The notes under the pieces are model-generated. The model had not been told where the DNA came from, did not search any database, and saw nothing but the letters and a program-made list of their open reading frames with translations. The position numbers and the translations under genes were made by a program. A stretch of DNA of 64,000 bases from Treponema sp. (GTDB lineage Bacteria; Spirochaetota; Spirochaetia; Treponematales; Treponemataceae), in contig JAFUYH010000042.1 of NCBI GenBank assembly GCA_017470605.1, positions 50,493 to 114,492 on the forward strand. Direction: 5' to 3'. Each line of letters opens with the position of its first letter. Positions within the stretch are counted from its first letter, which is position 1. This document shows positions 33,353 through 40,962 of this stretch, in pieces.

Positions 33353-35145
33353 TGTCCCAGCAAAAGTTCCGGCGAAAGGAAAAAGATAATGTTCTTTTTA
33401 AGGCTCTTGGTATAGAAGCTGTAGCGGTAATTATTCTGATTTTACTTTTGGTCTTTCAGTGTTCCAGGAAGGCTTCTTCATCAGATGAAGATTCTACGGT
33501 GAATTCTGATTATTCTGCATCTGAAGTCGATAAAGGCGAGGAAAATGCCCCGGCGCCAGCAGAAGTCGTCTTGCTGTCAGATTTAGAGCCGACCCCGGAT
33601 GTGGAGCAGGCTCAGGCTCCCTCACAGGCACAGGCACAGCTACAGGATTCCTCACAGACTCAGGCACAGACGCAGGCACAGGCTCCCTCTCAGGCACAGG
33701 CACAGCCGCAGGCACAGAGCCAGTCCCTCCAGTCCGACTCTCAGACAAAGCCCCAGAAACAGGCACAGAGCCTGTCCCAGTCCAACTCCCAGACCCAGCC
33801 TCCCTTACCGCCACAGGAACAGAATCCCGCACCTGAGCAGTCAAGACTTCCGCCACTGAAGTCAAAAGAATCTTCCAGCAATGATTCTCTGGCTAAAGAA
33901 AAAAAAGCAGAGAAAGACGATTCTGCAGAAATGGATGCAGAAATCAGAAATCAGCTTGAAAAATTTTCTGATTTAGAATCAGATGAAGATAAGGAAGCGC
34001 TTCTTGCAAAAGCAGTAGAAATGGCTCGGAAAATTTTGGAGACTGAACCGGAAAATGATGCGGCTCATTATTTTGTTGCTCAGGATGAATTAAAAAAGAG
34101 AAATTATGAGCTGGCAATGCAGGCTCTGGAAGAAGCCATCAGGTTTAATCAGAGAAATTATCTTTACTATTATGATTACGGAAAGACAAAATATATCCGC
34201 AAGGATTTTCAGGGCGCGGCAGACAGTTTTAGAACTTCCATTGAATTGAATTCAAAATTTGCTCCAAGCTGGTATAACCTGGGGCTTACAGAAGAAAAAC
34301 TGAAAAACTTTGATGAAGCACAAAAGGCATTGGATAATGCCGTAAATGTAAATCCGTCATACGAAAAAGGCTGGCTGGAGTTAGCACGTCTGTGTAATCG
34401 GATGAAAAAATATGAAGAAGCTGTTGCTGCCTATCAAACTGTAATAAGTCTTAATGAAAGAAATCTGCTTCCTGTAATGGAACTGGGGTCTGTTTTATTT
34501 GAAAATAACAGATATGAAGAAGCTGAAAATATGTATCATCTTGCACTTGAAAAACTTTCCATGGGAGAAGAACAGACTCTGACAAAATATAATCTTTCTG
34601 TTGCTTATTTTGAAGATGGAAAAGAGGATGAGGCATTGCGTTTTGCAAGAGAGGCATACGAAGAAAAGGAATTTCTTACCAGTGCAAATTCAAAGGCAAA
34701 TATTACTTATAATTACGGAATGATTCTTGAAAAAAACGGAAGGACAGATGATGCGGCAGGTTTTTATCAGCAGGCTCTTGCTTTAAATCCTTCTCATTTA
34801 AAATCAAAAATTAATTTGGGAAACATTTATTCTGCTGGAGAAAATAAAGAAGAAGCGGTAATACTTCTTACAGAAGCCTATGATACAAATCCTTCTGACA
34901 GGTCTGTTCTGGGGAATCTGGCAAATGCCTGTTTTGGCGCGGGATATTTTGATAAATCACGAGATTATTTTCTTATTATGATTGAAAATGATAAGGAAGA
35001 CTGGCTGGCCTATCTGAATGTGGCAAAAAGTTATATTCAGCTTGGAGACAGTGAAAATGCACTTCGTTATCTTGCATATCTGAATTCAAAGAATCCGGAA
35101 TATAAGAGTGACGAAGTGGAGATGCTTTTAAATACCCTTTTATAA
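33352..35145 (+). CDS. TPR protein with Gln/Ala-rich linker
   Basis: A membrane helix near residues 20-40 is followed by a disordered linker (about 80-165) made largely of Gln, Ala, Ser and Pro in QAQ-type units, then about ten tetratricopeptide repeats (220-597). The linker DNA (33599-33840) is a degenerate CAGGCA tandem repeat and is likely to vary in length. The product is probably an envelope-anchored scaffold that works with the preceding TPR protein. It converges on mutL with 8 bases between stops. Confidence 0.75.
   Translation: MSQQKFRRKEKDNVLFKALGIEAVAVIILILLLVFQCSRKASSSDEDSTVNSDYSASEVDKGEENAPAPAEVVLLSDLEPTPDVEQAQAPSQAQAQLQDSSQTQAQTQAQAPSQAQAQPQAQSQSLQSDSQTKPQKQAQSLSQSNSQTQPPLPPQEQNPAPEQSRLPPLKSKESSSNDSLAKEKKAEKDDSAEMDAEIRNQLEKFSDLESDEDKEALLAKAVEMARKILETEPENDAAHYFVAQDELKKRNYELAMQALEEAIRFNQRNYLYYYDYGKTKYIRKDFQGAADSFRTSIELNSKFAPSWYNLGLTEEKLKNFDEAQKALDNAVNVNPSYEKGWLELARLCNRMKKYEEAVAAYQTVISLNERNLLPVMELGSVLFENNRYEEAENMYHLALEKLSMGEEQTLTKYNLSVAYFEDGKEDEALRFAREAYEEKEFLTSANSKANITYNYGMILEKNGRTDDAAGFYQQALALNPSHLKSKINLGNIYSAGENKEEAVILLTEAYDTNPSDRSVLGNLANACFGAGYFDKSRDYFLIMIENDKEDWLAYLNVAKSYIQLGDSENALRYLAYLNSKNPEYKSDEVEMLLNTLL
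33599..33840 (+). repeat. degenerate CAGGCA/CAGTCC tandem repeat within a coding region
   Basis: Many CAGGCACAG and CAGGCTCCCTC units in irregular order encode the Gln/Ala linker of the TPR protein. Base composition (GC-rich) departs sharply from the flanking AT-rich sequence. Slipped-strand length change is possible; the units are six or multiples of three, so the frame would be kept. Confidence 0.8.
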
Positions 35146-35153
35146 ACAGGCCG

Positions 35154-36983
35154 TCAGGTTCTTTTTACAAGTTCAAAAAGTTTTTCCCTGGAAATAACAG
35201 TGTAAACAGGTCTGCCATGAGGGCAGTGCGGGTCTTTCAGTCTGAAAGCCTGCTCTGCAAGACTTGCCGCTGTGTCATCATCAAGAACATAACCATCTTT
35301 TACTGCTGCCTTACAGGCTGTCATTGCTGCAATTGAACGAATTATTTCTTCTGGAGCAACGTGTTTAACAAAAAGAAGTGTTTTTAAGTCGTATTCTGTA
35401 CCTGTCCAGCGTTCTGGAATGGAAACAACTTCCCATAAACCGTTTTCGCGGAAAAGGGTTTCAAAACCTATGGCATCTAAAGATGGTTTTAATTTTTCAA
35501 GAAGATTATCCTGACTTTTTGATTCTGTTTTAATTTTATATGGAATCAGGAGAGGCTGGCTTTTTGCGGCTGTCTGGGAATTCATAAGTCTGTCAAATAA
35601 AATTCGTTCATGAACTGCATGCTGGTCTATTATATACAGGCAGTTGTTTTTTTCTGCCAGTATAAAGGTTCCAAGACAACAGCCTATATAACGGATTTTT
35701 TGACTTTCCTGTGATGAAATGCTTGCTAATGCTTCTTCTGCCAGAGAGGACGTAAAGAGATTTTGTTCTTTTGGATAGCTTGGTGTAATCTGTCTTGCAC
35801 TTGAATTGAAAGCAGATGAACTGGAACCTGACGAACCAAGATATTTTGAGCGGAAATCAGAAACTGATTTTTCGCTGTGACTTGAAGCCGAAGTAGGGTA
35901 GATGACCGGCTTGTAGGAAATGTGTTTTTGATAGGATGGCTCATCCCTTACAGCATCTGCCGCTTTGTCTTCCAGAAAGTTTTGCCTTGTATAATTTAAG
36001 AAAAAACTTTTTATTGTACTGCTTAAACCATGGTGAAGTTCTGAAATATCATAAAATCTTGCTTCTTTTTTTGCAGGATGAATGTTAAAGTCTACCAGTT
36101 CCGGCTTCATCTGTATAAATACAACTGCAACCGGATATGTGCCGTTTGGAAAATATCCCTGTCCGCCATATTCTACGGCCTGAACAAGTGAGTATTCTTG
36201 AATCCTTCTTCCATTTGTATATATGTAAATTTCTTTTTTGTTTGTTCGTGAGACAGCAGGTTCTCCTATTACAACTGAAAAACTCCAGTCTGGTGATGAA
36301 GATCCGCTTGAAGCATTTAATTCATAAAAAAGGGCATAGTCTTCATGGTAGGAATTTGCTCCCAGAAATCTGTCTTTAAGTGATTGTCCTGCCGGTAAGT
36401 CTATTTTCTGTTCTCCATCCTGAATAAAGCGGAAGGAAATGTCTGGACGGGCCATAGCTTTTTCTATAAATGTGTTCTTGCACATCAGTGCTTCTGTGGC
36501 TGGTCTTTTTAAGAACTGACGGCGGGCAGGAAAGTTTTCAAAAAGTCCTTCTGACTGTACTATTGTGCCTTTTGTTTCTGCAACCTGTTCCAGAAGGTGG
36601 TCTTCTGTAATGCTTGCCCTCATTTTCCAGCCGCTGCTCATTATGGAAAGTCTTGCAACTGCTGCAATGGAAGCCAGAGCTTCACCCCTGAAGCCGAGTG
36701 TAGAAAGATTCATTAAGTCAACTTCTGTAGAAATCTTGCTTGTAGCATGAGGACGGGCGCAATTCTGCAAGTCTTCTTTTGTCATGCCGCAGCCGTCATC
36801 AATAATCCTTATTTTGTCTATTCCGCCACCGGCAATTTCTACTGTAATATTTTTTGCCCCTGAGTCTATCGCATTATCCATCAGCTCCCGGATTATGGCG
36901 TTAGGCCGGTCAATAACTTCTCCTGCCGCAATTTTTCTTGCAACTTCAGGATTTAATGTTTTTACAGGCTGATGCAGGCTCAT
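35154..36983 (-). CDS. mutL: DNA mismatch repair protein MutL
   Basis: A GHKL ATPase that links mismatch recognition by MutS to strand removal. The N-terminus has ELMDNAIDSGAKNI, IDDGCGMTKEDL, ATSKI and GFRGEALASIAAV, the usual ATP-binding motifs. The C-terminal dimerisation part begins with IGCCLGTFILAEKNNCLYIIDQHAVHERI. I see DQHAVHERI, a variant of the DQHAAxERI motif tied to endonuclease activity in MutL proteins, and CPHGRPV near the end. The 609 residues are normal. Start overlaps xseB by 4 bases (ATGA). Confidence 0.95.
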   Translation of the reverse strand: MSLHQPVKTLNPEVARKIAAGEVIDRPNAIIRELMDNAIDSGAKNITVEIAGGGIDKIRIIDDGCGMTKEDLQNCARPHATSKISTEVDLMNLSTLGFRGEALASIAAVARLSIMSSGWKMRASITEDHLLEQVAETKGTIVQSEGLFENFPARRQFLKRPATEALMCKNTFIEKAMARPDISFRFIQDGEQKIDLPAGQSLKDRFLGANSYHEDYALFYELNASSGSSSPDWSFSVVIGEPAVSRTNKKEIYIYTNGRRIQEYSLVQAVEYGGQGYFPNGTYPVAVVFIQMKPELVDFNIHPAKKEARFYDISELHHGLSSTIKSFFLNYTRQNFLEDKAADAVRDEPSYQKHISYKPVIYPTSASSHSEKSVSDFRSKYLGSSGSSSSAFNSSARQITPSYPKEQNLFTSSLAEEALASISSQESQKIRYIGCCLGTFILAEKNNCLYIIDQHAVHERILFDRLMNSQTAAKSQPLLIPYKIKTESKSQDNLLEKLKPSLDAIGFETLFRENGLWEVVSIPERWTGTEYDLKTLLFVKHVAPEEIIRSIAAMTACKAAVKDGYVLDDDTAASLAEQAFRLKDPHCPHGRPVYTVISREKLFELVKRT

Positions 36984-37237
36984 CTTCTTGTTCCGTTTAC
37001 TTCGCCATCATCAGAAAATAAATCCATCTGAGGCGGATTTTCTTTAGACATAGGTGACGGTTCATTCATTAAAATCTGAATCTTTCCTTCTATATCATCA
37101 AGCTGGCCTTCCATGCCTTTTGCCAGTTTTATTCCTTCTTCAAAATCTTTTAAGGCATCTTCAAGAGAAATATCACTTCTTTTTATATCTCCTGTAAGCT
37201 GTTCAAGCCTTTTCAGATTTTCTTCAAATGTTGCCAT
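36980..37237 (-). CDS. xseB: exodeoxyribonuclease VII small subunit
   Basis: The 85-residue product begins MATFEENLKRLEQLTGDIKRSDISLEDALKDFEEGIKL trimmed here to its core pattern (FEE...L..LE.I......LE..L..FE.G..L), the XseB signature. It forms the helical small subunits of exonuclease VII. It overlaps xseA by 14 bases and mutL by 4, so the three genes form one translationally coupled unit. Confidence 0.93.
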   Translation of the reverse strand: MATFEENLKRLEQLTGDIKRSDISLEDALKDFEEGIKLAKGMEGQLDDIEGKIQILMNEPSPMSKENPPQMDLFSDDGEVNGTRR

Positions 37238-38459
37238 TTATAACCTCCGTTTTTACTTCTGTAACTTTTGCTGTAATTTCGCCTTCTGCGGGAATGATTT
37301 TTATAAGAGAGCCTTGGGTAATTTGGGAGGCCTGTCTTATAATGCTTCCATCTTCTTTTGTTACCATGGAATATCCCCTCTTGAATATTTCTCTTGGACT
37401 TGCGCTTTCCAGAATTGTAAGGTTTCCTGCTATTCTTGTTCGCATATCCTTGATTTTTTCACGAATATTCTGCTCAAGGCTTTCTCTTGTACTTGCAAAT
37501 CTGTTGAGCAGGGGCTGCTGAATATTTCTGAAACTGATTTCCAGATTTTCCGGGTTAAAACTGCGGATGAGAAGCCGTTTCTGTTCAAGTTTATTGCTTA
37601 TTGTTGTGTACAGTTCCTGTTTATAGGCGGAAAGCGTCTTCTGCAGGTCTGTTTTTAAAGGCACTGCCATTTCTGCAGCGGCTGAAGGAGTCGGGGCTCT
37701 GCGGTCGGCAGAATAATCGCATAAAGCCCAGTCAATTTCATGTCCAACGGCAGAAATTACAGGAATATGGGAAGCTGCCACAGCGCGAACAACAGATTCT
37801 TCGCTGAACGGTAAAAGGTCTTCTAGAGAACCGCCGCCTCTACCCACAATCAGTACATCGCATAAATCATAAAAATTTGCAATCTCAATCATTCTTACAA
37901 TGGTCTGGGCGGCTCCTTCTCCCTGAACAATGGCAGGAAGAACTGTTATGTTTATGTTTGGATTTCGTCTTTTGCTTACATTCAGAATGTCCCGGATTGC
38001 CGCGCCTGTAGGGCTTGTTACGACTCCAATTGTTTTAGGAAAAAGAGGAAGTGCTTTTTTCCGGCTGTTATCAAAAAGTCCTTCTGCGGCAAGTTTTCTC
38101 TTTCTTTCTTCCAGCATCTGTAAAATGTTACCGGCACCAGCCAGTTCCATGGTGTTTACAATAATCTGATAGTTGCCTTGCGGGGCATAAACAGAAAGGC
38201 TTCCTGTACAGCAGACTTTATCTCCGTCTTTAGGACGGAAATTCAGTTTGTATGCAGCCCCGCGGAATATTACAGCCTTTAACTGAGAATTGTTATCTTT
38301 TAATGTAAAATAAATATGTCCGGCACTGCTGGGCCGCCAGTTTGAAATTTCTCCTTCAATTTTGACAGTACGAAAGGAACTTTCAAGAATTTCTTTTATC
38401 AGGTCTGTTATTTGTGAAACTGTAAATACTGTATCTTGCGGTAAAATAGGACTGTTCAT
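37224..38459 (-). CDS. xseA: exodeoxyribonuclease VII large subunit
   Basis: Catalytic subunit that cuts single-stranded DNA from both ends. An OB-fold comes first (VKIEGEISNWRPSSAGHIYFTLKD), then the family block FPKTIGVVTSPTGAAIRDIL and the nuclease region GRGGGSLEDLLPFSEESVVRA and SAVGHEIDWALCDY. A coiled-coil follows and the protein ends near KRGYSMV. The 411 residues are normal. It is the first gene of the xseA-xseB-mutL operon. Confidence 0.95.
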   Translation of the reverse strand: MNSPILPQDTVFTVSQITDLIKEILESSFRTVKIEGEISNWRPSSAGHIYFTLKDNNSQLKAVIFRGAAYKLNFRPKDGDKVCCTGSLSVYAPQGNYQIIVNTMELAGAGNILQMLEERKRKLAAEGLFDNSRKKALPLFPKTIGVVTSPTGAAIRDILNVSKRRNPNINITVLPAIVQGEGAAQTIVRMIEIANFYDLCDVLIVGRGGGSLEDLLPFSEESVVRAVAASHIPVISAVGHEIDWALCDYSADRRAPTPSAAAEMAVPLKTDLQKTLSAYKQELYTTISNKLEQKRLLIRSFNPENLEISFRNIQQPLLNRFASTRESLEQNIREKIKDMRTRIAGNLTILESASPREIFKRGYSMVTKEDGSIIRQASQITQGSLIKIIPAEGEITAKVTEVKTEVINGNI

Positions 38460-38519
38460 TTTATACTCAAATTACTTTATTTCATTAACTTATTCAATGG
38501 ATTGCCGATAAAGAAGTTG

Positions 38520-40037
38520 ATGAAAAGTGTTGTAATTTTATATGAAAGCAAATCTGAATATGCTCAGGAAAAAGTTTTCGGAGGCAAAAATGCCTTTGAA
38601 AAAACTTATGAATGGGCAGAAAAATTTTGTGAAGGTGACATTGTTAAAATAGGTGACTGCATTAATGTTGCTGTTCTGCTGAAAAAAATGGCTGAAACTG
38701 CATTAGAAAAAAAGGCAGATTACATTATATTCACTTATGATGATTTGCCCTTTATAAATACAGAAATTACCAGACAGCTTGTAGAACATCATCTGAAATA
38801 TCATGCTGAATATACTTTCCAGGACGGTTATCCTTCTGGTTTTGCCCCGGAAATTATAAATAGTCAGGCCTGTGCCATAATGGCAAAACTTGCTGAATCA
38901 AACCTGAAAGAAGCGGGAGAAAAGCCACTTTCCCGCACCTGCATATATGATTTTTTGAAGAATGACATTAATTCTTTTGAAGTTGAAACTATAATTGCCC
39001 CTAAGGACTGGCGGCTTTACCGTTTTGCCTTTAATACAGGCTGCAAAAGAGATTTTCTTTCATGTAAAGGCTTGCAGGAATGTGCTGATTTAGAAAAAGT
39101 TGATGTAAACAATGCAGATTCTCTTGCAGAACTTGCTGCCCGTTCAGTAAAAGTTCTTAAAACACTGCCTGCTTTTTATAGTATAGAGATTTGTGAAAAG
39201 GTATCTTCCTATGCAATTTACAATCCTCTGAGCTTAAAAAAATCTGCACAGGAGATTATGTCTTTTGACAAGTTTGCAAAAATAACTGATAAGATTTCAG
39301 ACTTTAGTGAAGATGCTGTTATTTCGCTTTCTGTTTGCGGGGAGCCCCTCTTAAATCCTGACTGCTTAAAGATGGCAGAATATGTTCTTTCTAAGCCTGA
39401 ACTGTCTTTGTTTTTAGAAACTGATGGAATAAATATTACAGAAGATTTCTGCAAAAAAATTAAGGACTGTCTTTCTGATGCACCAAAATCACAAAAAAAT
39501 CCTTACCCAAAACTTATGATTGCCGTACAGCTGGATGCATTCACAAAAGAAGGGTATGCAAAAATTAGAAATAATTCTTCATCAGAAGATTTTGATGCTG
39601 CCCTTAAATCAGTTTCCCTTATTTCTTCAATTCTGCCTGCTTGCGTATATCCTCAGTTTATCCGCATGAATGAAAATGAAGAGGAATTGGAAAGTTTCTT
39701 CCGTTTCTGGAATGAAAAAACTTCTCCTGCCGCCGGCAATTTTATTATTCAAAAATATGATTCAATGGCTGCTCTTCTTCCTGACCGTAAGCCTGCAGAT
39801 TTGTCACCTCTGGAGAGAATCCTCTGCTGGCACCTGCGCAGGGATATGACAATTCTTGCAAACGGCGATGTAACAATATGCCGCGCCTGTATGTTTGAAA
39901 AAAGTACAGGTAATGTTTTTTCGGAAGATCTGGAAGCTGTCTGGCATAAAAACGACAGCCTTCTGAGAGATTATATAGAAAATAACTTGAATGAAAGATG
40001 TGGAAAGTGTGATGAATTCTATACCTTTAACTTTTGA
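38520..40037 (+). CDS. spiro-SPASM protein (radical SAM-like fold lacking the SAM cluster cysteines)
   Basis: The N-terminal ~200 residues resemble a nucleotidyltransferase fold (IIFTYDDLPFINTEITRQL). The middle resembles a radical SAM barrel, but the position expected to hold CxxxCxxC reads YSIEICEKVSSYAIY, with only one Cys, so it probably cannot bind the SAM cluster. The C-terminus has the SPASM cysteines: CWHLRRD, CRAC and CGKC. This matches the spirochaete-specific spiro-SPASM family. The start at 38520 follows AAAGAAG; an in-frame TTG at 38502 is less likely. The next gene begins inside it. Role unknown; context suggests glycan synthesis. Confidence 0.85.
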   Translation: MKSVVILYESKSEYAQEKVFGGKNAFEKTYEWAEKFCEGDIVKIGDCINVAVLLKKMAETALEKKADYIIFTYDDLPFINTEITRQLVEHHLKYHAEYTFQDGYPSGFAPEIINSQACAIMAKLAESNLKEAGEKPLSRTCIYDFLKNDINSFEVETIIAPKDWRLYRFAFNTGCKRDFLSCKGLQECADLEKVDVNNADSLAELAARSVKVLKTLPAFYSIEICEKVSSYAIYNPLSLKKSAQEIMSFDKFAKITDKISDFSEDAVISLSVCGEPLLNPDCLKMAEYVLSKPELSLFLETDGINITEDFCKKIKDCLSDAPKSQKNPYPKLMIAVQLDAFTKEGYAKIRNNSSSEDFDAALKSVSLISSILPACVYPQFIRMNENEEELESFFRFWNEKTSPAAGNFIIQKYDSMAALLPDRKPADLSPLERILCWHLRRDMTILANGDVTICRACMFEKSTGNVFSEDLEAVWHKNDSLLRDYIENNLNERCGKCDEFYTFNF

Positions 40038-40962
40038 TGAACATCAGATAAAAAGAACTGTCATAGGCGGTTCTTCTGTAAGTCCTGATTCTCTGAATAT
40101 TTCAGTCATTCTGCTTAACACAAGTGGAAGTCATTTAAAAACTCATGTTTTTGAAAATCTGCTTGAATGTAAGTTTCAGACTATTATTTCTATTGAACAT
40201 GATGCATCAAATTTTTCTCTTGATGATATGTCAAAAAAGTTTCCTACAGTAAAATTCATCATTCCTCTTGAAAAAACAACGGACGGAGAACTTATAAACC
40301 TTGCCATGAGCGAAGTTCATTCTGATTATGTTATGGTTTTAAGAGACAGCCTTAATATTCCTGTCAGTACGATTCTTCCTCATCTTGCAGAAAACCTTAC
40401 TCAAAATGGAACTTACTGCATAGTTCCTCGTCTTTTTGATTCTAATAAAAATGAACTTCCCTGTTCATTTGTTCCGTCTTATTCCAGAGGTCATTTTTAT
40501 GTTGAATCTTCAACTGCAATTTCTGATGGCGCAAAAACTCTTTATCCGTTTGACTATATCGGACTTTATAACAGGCAGAAATTTATTCAGCTTGGCGGAT
40601 TTGACTGGACGATTACTTCTTCCTACTGGCAGATTCTTGATCTTGCAATGCGCTCCTGGCTTTGGGGTGAAAAAACACGTCTTACTTCAAAACTTCAATT
40701 TAATTATATAGAAGAACCTCCTGTAGAAGACCGTACTTTCACACTCAGTTACCTGCGCTATTATTTAAAGAATGAACTTCCCCGCATTAAACAGGAGCAG
40801 GGCTATATAAGTCCGGCCTCATTTTTCCCTTTTTTCTTCAGGTCATCCTGCGGAATTCTTGAAGCCCACAGACAGTTTAAGGCAGCCCGTTTCTGGGTCG
40901 AAAAAAATAAATATAAATTTACCCTTGAATTGCAGAATCTAATTGAAAATTGGAACGAATAA
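40012..40962 (+). CDS. glycosyltransferase-like protein (family 2-type fold)
   Basis: The 316 residues resemble a GT-A glycosyltransferase: LNISVILLNTSGSHLKTHVFEN at the start, SDYVMVLRDSLNIPVSTIL (in place of the usual DDD/DxD strand), and GLYNRQKFIQLGGFDWTI in the acceptor region, as in GT2 'rr..f...GgFde' blocks. The classical DxD is weak (LRDSL), so catalytic competence is uncertain. Start at 40012 follows GGAAAG and overlaps the upstream gene by 26 bases; a further in-frame ATG at 39991 is possible. Its stop overlaps the next ATG (TAATG). Confidence 0.65.
   Translation: MNSIPLTFDEHQIKRTVIGGSSVSPDSLNISVILLNTSGSHLKTHVFENLLECKFQTIISIEHDASNFSLDDMSKKFPTVKFIIPLEKTTDGELINLAMSEVHSDYVMVLRDSLNIPVSTILPHLAENLTQNGTYCIVPRLFDSNKNELPCSFVPSYSRGHFYVESSTAISDGAKTLYPFDYIGLYNRQKFIQLGGFDWTITSSYWQILDLAMRSWLWGEKTRLTSKLQFNYIEEPPVEDRTFTLSYLRYYLKNELPRIKQEQGYISPASFFPFFFRSSCGILEAHRQFKAARFWVEKNKYKFTLELQNLIENWNE

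Noticed and set aside
33494..33865. Minus-strand ORF rich in Val/Pro/Ser across the Gln/Ala repeat
   Set aside because: It is the mirror of a low-complexity repeat that encodes the linker of the plus-strand TPR protein. It has no ribosome site and no family match.
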